The notes: a model not told the origin generated them from the sequence alone. Shown: positions 49,461 to 58,609, numbered from the stretch's first letter. The stretch is DNA of 64,000 bases from Rhodopseudomonas palustris (GCF_007005445.1 NZ_CP041387.1:4978907-5042906); one strand, 5' to 3'. Numbers and translations: made by a program.

Positions 49461-51122
49461 CTACGGTGCGATCGACACCGGGGAGAAGTCGACGAACCAG
49501 CTCTTCGGCTGCACGAAGCCCTTGACCTTCTGGCTCATCGCGCGGGGCCCGACGTCGTGGGCGACGTAGAGGAACGCGGCGTCGTCGATCGAGGCGGCGT
49601 TCAGCTCGGCGAGGACTTCATCACGCTCCTTGTCGGTGAAGGTGGTGCGCGCCTTCTTCACCAGTTCGTCGAACTTCGGATTGTTGATGTAGCCCCAGTT
49701 GTTCGACACCGGCGGCGCCATCGACGACTGCAGGAAGCGCACCAGCGCGAAGAACGGATCCATCGCCGCGTAGGTGACGTTGATCGCATCCGAGCCGTTC
49801 GCCGACGGATCCTTGACGCCGCGGCGCCAGTTGGTGAACAGCGTGTTCCATTCGATCACGTCGAGCTTGACGTCGAAGTAACACTCCGCCAGCGCCTGCT
49901 GCAGATACTCGTTCATCGGCAGCGGCAGCATCTGGCCCGAGCCGGACGCCGAGGTCTGCACCTTGACGGTGAGTTTCTTGTTCGGGCCGTAGCCGGCTTC
50001 CTTCATCAGCTTCTGCGCCGCCGGCAGATCGTACTTGATCTGGAACTGCGGCTTGCCGCGCCAGGGATGGCCGGGCTCGAACGTGCCGGTCGCCGGCACC
50101 ATCAGGCCGGCGAGCAGGCCGTCGCGCATGCCCTCGCGATCGATGCACAGATTGGCGGCGCGACGGACGCGGATGTCGTTCCACGGCGAGCCTTCGATTC
50201 GCGAGAACTGCCACGGCCAGACGTGCGGCTGCTCGTTCTTCTCGATCTTGAAGCCGCGGGCCTCGATCTCCTTCACCGCATCCGGCGCCGGCGCTTCGAC
50301 CCAGTCGACCTGGCCGGACAGCAGCGCCGCGGTGCGGGCATTGGCTTCCGGCATCGGCAGCAGCACCATGCGGTCGACATGCGGGACGCGCTTCTTGTCC
50401 CAGTAGCCGTCGTTCTTGGTGAGCTCCAGCCGTTCGCGCGGCGTGAACTTCGCCATCTTCCACGGGCCGGTGCCCGACGCGTCCTTGGCGAAGGCGGCCC
50501 AGGCGGCGGTCGACTTCGCCTTGGCGTCGGCGCCCTCGGCCTTGTCGTACAGCGCCTGCCACTTGGTCGGGCTCGCCATGAACAGGTTGGTGAGGTTGAT
50601 CGGCAGGAAGCTGTCGGGCTCCTTGGTGGTCAGCTCGACGGTCAGGTCATCGATCTTCTTCGCCGACACCAGCGTCGGCATCCGCGATGCTGTCACGCCG
50701 ATCTGGCTGGGGTCGTATTGCGGTGCATCTTTGTTGAGCACCTTGTCGACGTTCCACACCACAGCGTCGGCGTTGAAGTCACTGCCGTCGTGAAACTTCA
50801 CGCCCGGACGCAGTTTGAAAATCCACTTTGTGTGATCATCGTCCTTCACCTTCCACTCGGTGGCGAGGCCGGGGATGACCACACTCGCTTTGGTTGCCGA
50901 CGACAGGTCCCACATCGTCAGGCCGTCATACATCGTCAGACCCGTGAAGCGATTACCTTCGAAGCCCTGATCGGGCTGACCGAGCGTGCGTGGAATGTCC
51001 GCGGCCGTCATGCCGATGCGCAGAACGGATTCGGCGGATGCCAGCGACGGCACCATGAAGACGCTTGCCATCGACAGAGCGAGCAGCACAGCACGGCGGT
51101 TGTTACGACCAAAATTACGCAT
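49461..51122 (-). CDS. dipeptide-type ABC transporter binding protein (family 5)
   Basis: A 553-residue periplasmic protein. Signal peptide residues 1-29 (MRNFGRNNRRAVLLALSMAS begins it, cleavage after ASA). Family 5 motifs are WKVKDDDHTKWIFKLRPGVK and FHDGSDFNADAVVWNVDKVL. First gene of the operon binding protein-DppB-DppC-DppF-AtzG-amidase-DppD. It is clearly paralogous to the divergent gene at 51,310. Confidence 0.9.
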   Translation of the reverse strand: MRNFGRNNRRAVLLALSMASVFMVPSLASAESVLRIGMTAADIPRTLGQPDQGFEGNRFTGLTMYDGLTMWDLSSATKASVVIPGLATEWKVKDDDHTKWIFKLRPGVKFHDGSDFNADAVVWNVDKVLNKDAPQYDPSQIGVTASRMPTLVSAKKIDDLTVELTTKEPDSFLPINLTNLFMASPTKWQALYDKAEGADAKAKSTAAWAAFAKDASGTGPWKMAKFTPRERLELTKNDGYWDKKRVPHVDRMVLLPMPEANARTAALLSGQVDWVEAPAPDAVKEIEARGFKIEKNEQPHVWPWQFSRIEGSPWNDIRVRRAANLCIDREGMRDGLLAGLMVPATGTFEPGHPWRGKPQFQIKYDLPAAQKLMKEAGYGPNKKLTVKVQTSASGSGQMLPLPMNEYLQQALAECYFDVKLDVIEWNTLFTNWRRGVKDPSANGSDAINVTYAAMDPFFALVRFLQSSMAPPVSNNWGYINNPKFDELVKKARTTFTDKERDEVLAELNAASIDDAAFLYVAHDVGPRAMSQKVKGFVQPKSWFVDFSPVSIAP

Positions 51123-51309
51123 TCGACGAGAGTCCCTATGCAGTGACTAATTGGCAGGCTGGTCAATGCAATGCATGTGCCATCCAAAGCGGCAGTCGGC
51201 CGCGGGGCGCGCCGGAGAAGACGCGCAGACCCCCAATGCAAAACTGCAGGTCCGGCGTGGCGCGTCCGTTGCAAGCGGTTCGCCCATCGTCATCAGGAGA
51301 TCAGTTGCG

Positions 51310-52911
51310 ATGGTGCGACTTAAGAGTTCATGGGTGCTGGGCGCGTTGTTTGCCGCGGCGAGCGCAATCGGTGCGGCGCGTGCGGAAACAGTGGTGCGTT
51401 ACGGGATCTCGATGGCCGACATTCCGCTGACCACCGGTCAGCCGGATCGCGGCGCCGGCGCGTATCAGTTCACCGGCTACACCATCTACGATCCGCTGGT
51501 GGCGTGGGAGATGAACGTCGGCGATCGGCCGGGCAAACTCGTGCCGGGGCTGGCGACCGAGTGGAAGGTCGACGATGCCGACAAGACCAAGTGGCGCTTC
51601 ACGTTGCGGAAGGGCGTCAAGTTTCACGACGGCAGCGACTTCAACGCCGACGCGGTGATCTGGAATCTCGACAAGGTCCTCAACGACAAGGCGCCGCAAT
51701 TCGACAAGCGGCAGAGCGCGCAGGTCAAGACGCGGCTGCCCTCGGTGAAGAGCTACGCCAAGATCGACGATTCCACCGTCGAGATCACCACCAAGACGGT
51801 CGACTCGTTCTTTCCGTATCAGATGCTGTGGTTCCTGGTGTCGAGCCCGGCGCAGTACGAGAAGGTCGGCAAGGATTGGGACAAGTTCGCCGCCAATCCG
51901 TCCGGCACCGGTCCGTTCAAGCTCACCAAGCTGGTGCCGCGCGAACTCGCCGAGCTGACGAAGAATAGCGATTACTGGGACAAGTCGCGGCTACCGAAGA
52001 CCGACAAGCTGGTGCTGGTGCCGATGCCGGAGGCGCTGACCCGCACCAATGCGCTGCTGGCCGGGCAGGTCGATCTGATCGAAACGCCCGCGCCCGACGC
52101 GGTGCCGCAGCTCAAGGCCGCCGGCATGAAGATCGTCGACAACGTCACGCCGCACGTCTGGAACTATCACCTTAGCGTGCTGCCCGGCTCGCCGTGGACG
52201 GACGTTCGCCTGCGCAAGGCGCTCAATCTCGCGATCGATCGCGAGGCGGTGGTCGGGCTGATGAACGGCCTCGCCAAGCCGGCGATCGGTCAGGTCGATC
52301 CGTCGAGCCCGTGGTTCGGTCATCCGTCGTTCAAGATCAAATACGATCTGGCCGAAGCCAAGAAGCTGGTGAAGGAAGCCGGCTATTCGCCGGAAAAGCC
52401 GCTCAAGACCACCTTCATCATCGCCAACGGCGGCACCGGCCAGATGCTGTCGCTGCCGATGAACGAGTTCCTGCAGCAGAGCTTCAAGGAGATCGGGATC
52501 GACGTCGAGTTCAAGGTGGTTGAACTCGAAGTGCTGTACACCGCCTGGCGCAAGGGCGCGGCCGACGAATCCAACGCCGGCATCACCGCCAACAACATCG
52601 CCTACGTCACCTCCGACCCGCTGTATGCGATCGTGCGGTTCTTCCATTCCGGTCAGGTGGCGCCGGTCGGCGTCAACTGGGGCGGCTACAAGAACCCGAA
52701 GGTCGATGCGTTGATTGACGAGGCCAAGCAGACCTTCGACGACAAGAAGCAGGACGAGCTGCTGGCTCAAGCGCATGCCCAGATCGTCGACGATGCGGCG
52801 CTGGTGTGGGTGGTGCACGACACCAATCCGCATGCGCTGTCGCCGAAGGTGAAGAGCTTCGTCCAGGCCCAGCACTGGTTCCAGGATCTGACGACGATCG
52901 GCCTGCAGTAG
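51310..52911 (+). CDS. family 5 binding protein, orphan paralogue
   Basis: A 533-residue periplasmic protein. Start MVRLKSSWVLG at 51,310 gives a signal peptide ending AARA. The mature sequence follows the divergent paralogue closely (SMADIPLTTGQPDRG, LATEWKVDDADKTKWRFTLR, KFHDGSDFNADAVIWNLDKV). No transporter genes follow it, so it probably feeds the same permease with a second substrate. A clear terminator follows at 52,941. Confidence 0.9.
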   Translation: MVRLKSSWVLGALFAAASAIGAARAETVVRYGISMADIPLTTGQPDRGAGAYQFTGYTIYDPLVAWEMNVGDRPGKLVPGLATEWKVDDADKTKWRFTLRKGVKFHDGSDFNADAVIWNLDKVLNDKAPQFDKRQSAQVKTRLPSVKSYAKIDDSTVEITTKTVDSFFPYQMLWFLVSSPAQYEKVGKDWDKFAANPSGTGPFKLTKLVPRELAELTKNSDYWDKSRLPKTDKLVLVPMPEALTRTNALLAGQVDLIETPAPDAVPQLKAAGMKIVDNVTPHVWNYHLSVLPGSPWTDVRLRKALNLAIDREAVVGLMNGLAKPAIGQVDPSSPWFGHPSFKIKYDLAEAKKLVKEAGYSPEKPLKTTFIIANGGTGQMLSLPMNEFLQQSFKEIGIDVEFKVVELEVLYTAWRKGAADESNAGITANNIAYVTSDPLYAIVRFFHSGQVAPVGVNWGGYKNPKVDALIDEAKQTFDDKKQDELLAQAHAQIVDDAALVWVVHDTNPHALSPKVKSFVQAQHWFQDLTTIGLQ

Positions 52912-52940
52912 TCGGGCGTCCGTAAATTCTCGACGACGAT

Positions 52941-52978
52941 AAGGGCTGCGCATGATGGTGCGCAGCCCTTTTCTTATC
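52941..52978 (+). terminator. rho-independent terminator after the orphan binding protein
   Basis: AAGGGCTGCGC (52,941-52,951) pairs perfectly with GCGCAGCCCTT (52,960-52,970) around an eight-base loop, and is followed by TTCTTATC. It lies 30 bases past the stop codon. Confidence 0.88.
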
Positions 52979-53024
52979 GCTGAAGATTGTTGCTTATCGC
53001 TTGTGCAAAGCTGGTCTTATCGCT
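52973..53024. repeat. three direct copies of CTTATCGCT
   Basis: CTTATCGCT occurs at 52,973, 52,993 and 53,016, spacings 20 and 23. The first copy is within the terminator tail. The stretch is convergent between the binding protein and the EF-hand gene, so a promoter role is not obvious. Confidence 0.6.
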
Positions 53025-53112
53025 TCCGGATGCCCGCCCAACATTGCGGCAGCATCTGCCTAATGTTGGCGCGGCCCGATTCCGAATCCGTTCGAGCGCA
53101 TCCGGTGAATTG

Positions 53113-53547
53113 TCACTCCGGGAAGTCGCGGGCCGTCAGCCGACCGTCGCCGTCCTTGTCGATCTCCTTCATCCAGCCGACGCTGCCGTCGATGAACTCG
53201 GCGCGCGACACCCGGCCGTCACCGTCGGCGTCGTTGCGCGGCAGAGTCAGGCCGTCGGCTATCTGCCGGATCTTGGCCTGCTCCGCAGGCGAGAACCGCG
53301 CGATTCCGGCGTCGCGCACCTTGTCGAAGCGGGCGTATTCGTCGCGGTCGAGAGAACCGTCCGCATTGGCGTCGAAGGCGTAAAACCGCTGTGCGCGTCC
53401 CTCCCGGATCTCGTCCAGCGTCACGACGCCGTCATTGTTGATGTCCCATTGTTCCAGGAAGTGGGACAGGCTGGCCGAGTCCGCGGCGATCGCCGGCGTG
53501 AGAAACGTAGCGGCCGCAACGGCCGCCACGAGAAGGCGTTTGGTCAT
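53113..53547 (-). CDS. periplasmic four-EF-hand protein, lanmodulin-like spacing
   Basis: A 144-residue protein with a signal peptide (residues 1-21 or 22, cleavage near PAIA-A). Four 12-residue EF loops start at residues 35 (DINNDGVVTLDE), 59 (DANADGSLDRDE), 106 (DADGDGRVSRAE) and 130 (DKDGDGRLTARD). Loops 1-2 and 3-4 are 24 residues apart, leaving only 12 between loops, which is the compact spacing of lanmodulin and much closer than in calmodulin. The Pro at loop position 2 of lanmodulin is absent. It follows a TonB-dependent receptor by 20 bases and may bind the same metal. Calcium is the default guess. Confidence 0.85.
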   Translation of the reverse strand: MTKRLLVAAVAAATFLTPAIAADSASLSHFLEQWDINNDGVVTLDEIREGRAQRFYAFDANADGSLDRDEYARFDKVRDAGIARFSPAEQAKIRQIADGLTLPRNDADGDGRVSRAEFIDGSVGWMKEIDKDGDGRLTARDFPE

Positions 53548-53567
53548 ATCGTATCCTTGCTGGTTGA

Positions 53568-55937
53568 TCAGAACGACGCCTTGATGCCGGCGTAGAAGCC
53601 GCGGCCGTCGCCGGGCAGGAAGGCGGCCTGATCGGGGCGCGCCTGATCCACCACCAGCGTGGTCGCCGCATAGGTCTTGTCGAACAGGTTGGTGATCTCG
53701 CCGAACACCCGGAAGGTCTTGTTGATCCGGTACTCGCTGCGCAGGTCGACCACGGCGTAAGGGTCGGCATACAGCGTGTTCATGTTGTCGACCGCGACCT
53801 TGGCCGGGCTCCAGCGCACCGCGCCCTGCATCATCCAGGCGTCGGTCGCCTGCAATTGCAACTGCGCGTAGATCAGATGCGGCACGGCGCCGCCGAGCCT
53901 GTTGTTGCCGCGCAGCGGATCGTCGACGAAACGGAAGTCCTGATAGGTGTAGGCGAGTCGGCCCGACAGCCGATCGGTGAACTTCATGCCGGCGCCGAGC
54001 TCGATGCCGAAATGCGTGGTGCGGTCGGCGTTGATCGCACCGAGCGAGGCGCCGGTGACGTCGCGCAGGTTGAGCAGTTCGTTGTCGATCCAGGAGTAGT
54101 AGGTGACGACGTCCCACGAGAACCGGTCGGCGCGGCCGCGCCAGCCGCCCTCCACCGTGACCGCGGTCTGTGCCGACAGGTTTGGTGTCGCGAACGCCGC
54201 GGCCGCCAGAGTCGGGCTGGGTGGCGTCGGGCGGCCGGGGCTCGAATTCGGCGTGCCGTTGATGGTGGCGATCAGGTCGTCGTGGGTCGGCGGCTCGAAG
54301 CTGTGGCTGCCGGCGATGAAGAAGGTCTGGGTCGAGTCCGGCCGGTACGACAGTGCCAGACTTGGATTCCAGCCCGAGTACGATCGCGCATAGCTGTTGG
54401 TCTGAGTCGGCACCGCTCCGTTCGGCAGCAGCACGTTCGGCCTGGACGGATTGTACGCGATGGTCGGCCGCGTCGCGGCGGTGTAGAGATCGTCGTTGTC
54501 GCGCGTCGCATAGGCGTAGGAGATCGCCGGCGACACCGTCCATTGCTGCCAGACCGGCACGTTGGCGCCGGCGTAGAGCGACAGCGTCTGCGCATCCAGC
54601 CGGTTGCTGCCGAACTGCGCGCCGGTCATGCCGCTCTGATTGAGGTAGTAGTCGCGATCCGCCGAGCCGACGCTGTACTGCGCGGTGGTTTCGAACAGCG
54701 GCAGCAGCGCGTCGGCCGGGTTGTAGGCGTAGCGCACCAAGCCGGTGAAGTCGCCGCCCTTGGTGGCGCGCACCCCCGAAGAGATCGGAAACCGGAAGGT
54801 GTCGTCGGTGTAGGTGTAGCCGAGCGCGATATCGATCAGATGCGCATCGAAGGTCGCGGTGGTGCGGTTGCCGATCATGAACTGGCTGGCGTCGCGCCGC
54901 GGCTTGTCGCGCACCGCGTTCGGCCCCGGATTGATCGCGACGCCGTTGACCACGGTCGGGCCGGTCGCGGTCTGCCGCGGATTGGCGAACAGCGCATCCT
55001 TGTTGATCGGCCCGGCGACGTCGAATCCGAGATCGGTGTAGCCCAGGAAGAACCGGGTCTTGACGTTCTCCGACAGCGCGATGCCGACATTGGCGTTGAG
55101 GCTGGTGCGGTCCGACGCATTGTAGTCGCGGAATCCGTCGCGGCGGGTGGTGTCGAACTGCAGGAACGCGTCGACATTGTCCTTCTTGGTGCCGATCTGG
55201 GCGCTGCTGTTGATCTGGCCGAAGCTGCCGCCGCTCACCGACATCTGCACGCCGGGCTGGCTCGATCCGGTCGGCGATACGAAATTGATCGCGCCGCTCA
55301 GCACGGTGGCGCCGAGCCGGTTGGCCATGTAGCCGCGATACACTTCGATCGCCTCGGCTTGCCGCGGATTGGCGAAGCCGACGATGTAGGAGCCGTCGGC
55401 GCGATTGATCGGCAGGCCGTTGTACAGCACCAGCACGCCGCGCTCGGCCGGATTCTGCTGTGCCGATCCGCGCATCTGGATCCGCGGCTGGTCATTGGCG
55501 CCGAGGAAATTCTGGATGATCAGCCCGGGAACGCCGGACAGCGTATTGGCCAGCGTCGGGTTGCCGGCGTTCGGCATGTCCTTCTGCGACACCAGCGCGA
55601 CGCCGCCCGCCAGCACGTTGAAGCGCTCGCGCACCAGGTCCACGGTCCGGGTTGCGGAAGCCGCCGGCGCGGTGCTGGGCGTCGCGGCCGGCGCGGCGCG
55701 GCGCACTACCGATTGCGGACGTGCCGGGCTGCGGACGGCTTCACGGCGCTGCTCGACCACGATGGTGTCGAGCGTGATGGTGGCGCCGGGCGTAGCCGAT
55801 TGCGCAAAGCAAAGCTGGCTGCTCGACGTCAACAGCGCCGCGACCGCGATGGTCGACACCGATCGCCGTCGTGCCCCCGTCTCGACCCCCTCGGTCAAGC
55901 CGCGCAATTCCGGATGTGCATCCGCTTTCATTCCCAT
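53568..55937 (-). CDS. TonB-dependent outer-membrane receptor
   Basis: A 789-residue receptor. Start MGMKADAHPE at 55,937 (a second ATG two codons later is equal); the signal peptide is N-extended and ends LCFA-Q near residue 46. The plug domain has LANTLSGVPGLIIQ and ERGVLVLYNGLPINRADGSY; the barrel ends in GIKASF, the C-terminal Phe needed for assembly. A Pro/Ala linker with RSPARPQSVVRRAAPAATPS precedes the plug. The plug resembles FecA/siderophore-type receptors. The ligand is unknown; the downstream EF-hand gene points to a metal or metal complex. Confidence 0.9.
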   Translation of the reverse strand: MGMKADAHPELRGLTEGVETGARRRSVSTIAVAALLTSSSQLCFAQSATPGATITLDTIVVEQRREAVRSPARPQSVVRRAAPAATPSTAPAASATRTVDLVRERFNVLAGGVALVSQKDMPNAGNPTLANTLSGVPGLIIQNFLGANDQPRIQMRGSAQQNPAERGVLVLYNGLPINRADGSYIVGFANPRQAEAIEVYRGYMANRLGATVLSGAINFVSPTGSSQPGVQMSVSGGSFGQINSSAQIGTKKDNVDAFLQFDTTRRDGFRDYNASDRTSLNANVGIALSENVKTRFFLGYTDLGFDVAGPINKDALFANPRQTATGPTVVNGVAINPGPNAVRDKPRRDASQFMIGNRTTATFDAHLIDIALGYTYTDDTFRFPISSGVRATKGGDFTGLVRYAYNPADALLPLFETTAQYSVGSADRDYYLNQSGMTGAQFGSNRLDAQTLSLYAGANVPVWQQWTVSPAISYAYATRDNDDLYTAATRPTIAYNPSRPNVLLPNGAVPTQTNSYARSYSGWNPSLALSYRPDSTQTFFIAGSHSFEPPTHDDLIATINGTPNSSPGRPTPPSPTLAAAAFATPNLSAQTAVTVEGGWRGRADRFSWDVVTYYSWIDNELLNLRDVTGASLGAINADRTTHFGIELGAGMKFTDRLSGRLAYTYQDFRFVDDPLRGNNRLGGAVPHLIYAQLQLQATDAWMMQGAVRWSPAKVAVDNMNTLYADPYAVVDLRSEYRINKTFRVFGEITNLFDKTYAATTLVVDQARPDQAAFLPGDGRGFYAGIKASF

Positions 55938-56327
55938 GCCCCGTCCATTCGATGATCGCCCGTCGTGTCGACGCGCGCAGCGGCGATGTGCTCGCCCTCC
56001 TCGCGAACGAAAGACCGGCCGTCCCAGCCGACCCCCGTGCCGGCAACAGCACAGGAGGGGCGATGACGAGCGATCTTTCGGATGTGATCTCGATGGCAAC
56101 CCGGCTTTCTCGATCGGCCTCGACCATATCGAGCACGTCCGCGGCGCTGTTTGCTTTCGAGCAAACAACGCGCGACGTCGCACGCGGCGAAGCTGGAAAT
56201 CCTTGCAAGTGTGACATTTATTCACGCGCCGATTAGAGGGCTTCAAAACACAGCCGGCCTCCGTGCTGATAGGGAGAGCGTCGTAGGGAACGCTCGACGA
56301 CAAACGCCGCACATTCACGGATCGACG
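55938..56327. other. 390-base divergent promoter region
   Basis: Lies between the TonB receptor (-) and the Crp-type regulator (+). No gene and no cobalamin-riboswitch core could be recognised. The only clear structure is the 20-base palindrome at 56,148-56,167. Confidence 0.55.
56148..56167. promoter_or_regulatory. 20-base palindrome, candidate operator
   Basis: TGTTTGCT (56,148-56,155) and AGCAAACA (56,160-56,167) are perfect complements around TTCG. It lies 211 bases before the receptor start and 161 before the regulator start. As DNA it could bind a dimeric regulator such as the neighbouring Crp-type protein; as RNA it would form an eight-pair stem with a UUCG loop. No T-run follows on either strand. 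Confidence 0.6.
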
Positions 56328-57032
56328 ATGCAAAAGGGTGTCCTACGCGCGGCCGCGACGCGGAGCGCGCTGTTCTCGCAGTTGCCTGCGGCCGAGACGT
56401 CGCGGCTGCTGGCGGCGTCGACGCCGCGCCAGTTTCAGCCGGGTCAGGTGCTGTTTCATCAGGGCGACGCCCCGGAATATCTGTTTCAGATCGTGTCCGG
56501 ACTGGTGCGTATCACCCAGATCAACAGTGAGGGCGAGCAGATCACACTGCGGATCATGCGGCCGGGCGATCTGTGCTGTGTGGCGGCGTTTCGCCAGGAG
56601 ACCTATCCGGCGACCGCAACCGCGATCAAGGACACCACGGCGCTGGCGTGGCGAATTGGTTCGTTCGTGGCGCTAACCCGGCAACATCCCATGATTGCCG
56701 ACAACGTGGTGTGTATCGCCGGCGATCGTACGCGCGAGATGCTGCAGCGCGCGACCGAGATGACCGGCAAGTGCATCGCGCAGCGGATCGCCGCCTCGCT
56801 GCTGCGGTTGTCGGCCCAGGCCGGAACTACCACCGTGGACGGCATCCATATCGAATCCCCGGTGACCCGGGTCGATCTCGCCTCGATGGCCGGGGTCACT
56901 TATTTCACCGTGAGCCGCACCCTGAGCGCCTGGCAGAAACAGGGCCTGGTCAGAAGCGGCCGCCACCGCCTGACGATCCTGGACATGGCCCGGATTTCGG
57001 AGATCGCCGAGCCGCGGGCTGCCCGGGGGTGA
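56328..57032 (+). CDS. Crp/Fnr-family transcriptional regulator
   Basis: A 234-residue regulator. Start MQKGVLRAAA at 56,328; the frame is open upstream but gives unlikely residues. The effector domain (about 10-130) has the cupin-like FQPGQVLFHQGDAPEYLFQI, and the helix-turn-helix (about 175-225) reads VDLASMAGVTYFTVSRTLSA. The N-terminal Cys cluster of FNR is absent, so it is not an iron-sulfur oxygen sensor. It is divergent from the TonB receptor and is the obvious candidate for its control. Confidence 0.88.
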   Translation: MQKGVLRAAATRSALFSQLPAAETSRLLAASTPRQFQPGQVLFHQGDAPEYLFQIVSGLVRITQINSEGEQITLRIMRPGDLCCVAAFRQETYPATATAIKDTTALAWRIGSFVALTRQHPMIADNVVCIAGDRTREMLQRATEMTGKCIAQRIAASLLRLSAQAGTTTVDGIHIESPVTRVDLASMAGVTYFTVSRTLSAWQKQGLVRSGRHRLTILDMARISEIAEPRAARG

Positions 57033-57190
57033 GCCGGACGCAGGGCCTCGCCTTCGAACACCGTTGATATTCCGAGGATTGCGCCAGGACTGCCGACGTT
57101 CGGGGTCGAGGCGGCGGCGCGCGCTTGCTAGACTGGCGTGCGACGCGTGGAAACGCGCCTGGATGCAACTTGCGTGATGCGGGTCGAAAC

Positions 57191-58609
57191 ATGGCCGACA
57201 AGCATATGCTCAGGGGACTGATCAAGCATGCGTTGCGCGATCCGTGGGTCGATCGGTTCGAAGTCGTCCTCGCCAGCCACACCATGCCCGCCTGCGAGGA
57301 AGCCGGTGTCGATCTGGACGACGCGGTGTCGATCATCGGCCAGGATCTGTTCGCGAGCACCATATGGGCGTGCGCGTTCGAAGATTTCCTCACCCGGGAT
57401 TTCGAAGACGGCGGCAACGTTGTCGACGACTATCTCAAGCGCCGCGGCTGGAAGGAAACGGCGTCGGTCCGCGCCTATATCGCGGCGCTGCGCGATTCGA
57501 CGATGAGTCTCTACGAGGTGAGCGACGTCGTCCGTGACACTTCGTTCCGCGCGCGCGATCTGATCCGCGGCGGCGAGCCGGTTCTGGTCAGCGAGCGGAG
57601 CGCGACCCAAACTCTGAAGTGCTGGGATCGGATCGCCGCCCGCATCGTTCAGGTCGGGTCGAAGATGCAGATCAGCGGCGGCGTCCTGCCGTTCGAACGC
57701 GAGGTCGCGGAGGCCTTGATCACGGCCTTCAATCAGTTAGGCACTCTCAGCATCGAGGAGCAGAGGGAACTGGCGGAGGAGGCCGGAGAGGAGTTCGACG
57801 ACGACTTCGACGGCGAGGCCGCACTGGCGGCACTGGCTCCTGCGGAACGACTGCGGCTGGTCGCTCCGATGTTCTCGTCGTTCTGGCTGATCGACGCGAT
57901 CGACCGGATCGAGTCGGCCCGGCTTCCCGAGCTGCGCAACGCCGAAGGCGACGAGCTGCTGCTGTGCGAGGTGTCGTTTCGGCTCGGTACCGGCATCACC
58001 GGCGACGAGATCGGTCGATGCCTGCAGGCGCGCCCGGAGTTTCGTCCGACCAGCGCGACCTCCTGGTCGTGGGTCGGTCAGCGCGAGCGGGGCGGTACGG
58101 CCCCGGACGACGACTCGCCTGAAGAAACGCTGATGTTCGAAACCCTGCAGGAGGACGGCATGCTTCAGCTCGGCGAACTTCTGCTGGAGGACGACACGCT
58201 GGTGCTCTGCGTCAACTCGCAGCAGCGTTGCAACCGTGGCTGCGCGCTGCTGACCGAGATCCTCGGCCCCCGCGTCGGCCTGCCTCTGATCAGGACGGAG
58301 GCGGTCGAGGAAATGCTGGAGTCGAGCCGCGCCGCAATGCCGACCCCCGACGAGATCCCCGAACACGAGCGGCGCGCCGTCGTCCACCAGCATCTGGAGC
58401 GGCACTATCGCGAGGTGCTCGATCAACCCGTCGCCATGCTCGACGGACAGACGCCGAGACAGGCTGTCGAAGATGAAAGCGGGCGGGCGAAAGTCGTCGA
58501 TTGGCTGAAGCTGATCGAAAATCGGACGGCGAAATCCGATGGTCCGATGGCGGATTACGATTTCGGCTGGCTCTGGGCCGAATTGGGCGTCGCAAACCTG
58601 CGGCGATGA
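57191..58609 (+). CDS. hypothetical protein, 472 residues
   Basis: I do not recognise the family. The start MADKHMLRGL at 57,191 was chosen over 57,125 because the earlier codons read like leader DNA. The protein is soluble and acidic, with a run of acidic residues at about 195-215 (EEAGEEFDDDFDGEAAL), no signal peptide and no membrane helix. The tail (MLDGQTPRQAVEDESGRAKV) resembles the end of some conserved bacterial proteins, but I cannot name one with confidence. It stands alone, 158 bases after the Crp-type gene and 177 before the diguanylate cyclase. Confidence 0.75.
   Translation: MADKHMLRGLIKHALRDPWVDRFEVVLASHTMPACEEAGVDLDDAVSIIGQDLFASTIWACAFEDFLTRDFEDGGNVVDDYLKRRGWKETASVRAYIAALRDSTMSLYEVSDVVRDTSFRARDLIRGGEPVLVSERSATQTLKCWDRIAARIVQVGSKMQISGGVLPFEREVAEALITAFNQLGTLSIEEQRELAEEAGEEFDDDFDGEAALAALAPAERLRLVAPMFSSFWLIDAIDRIESARLPELRNAEGDELLLCEVSFRLGTGITGDEIGRCLQARPEFRPTSATSWSWVGQRERGGTAPDDDSPEETLMFETLQEDGMLQLGELLLEDDTLVLCVNSQQRCNRGCALLTEILGPRVGLPLIRTEAVEEMLESSRAAMPTPDEIPEHERRAVVHQHLERHYREVLDQPVAMLDGQTPRQAVEDESGRAKVVDWLKLIENRTAKSDGPMADYDFGWLWAELGVANLRR

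Noticed and set aside
55938..56327. Cobalamin riboswitch before the TonB receptor
   Set aside because: No B12-box or conserved core could be found on the minus strand.
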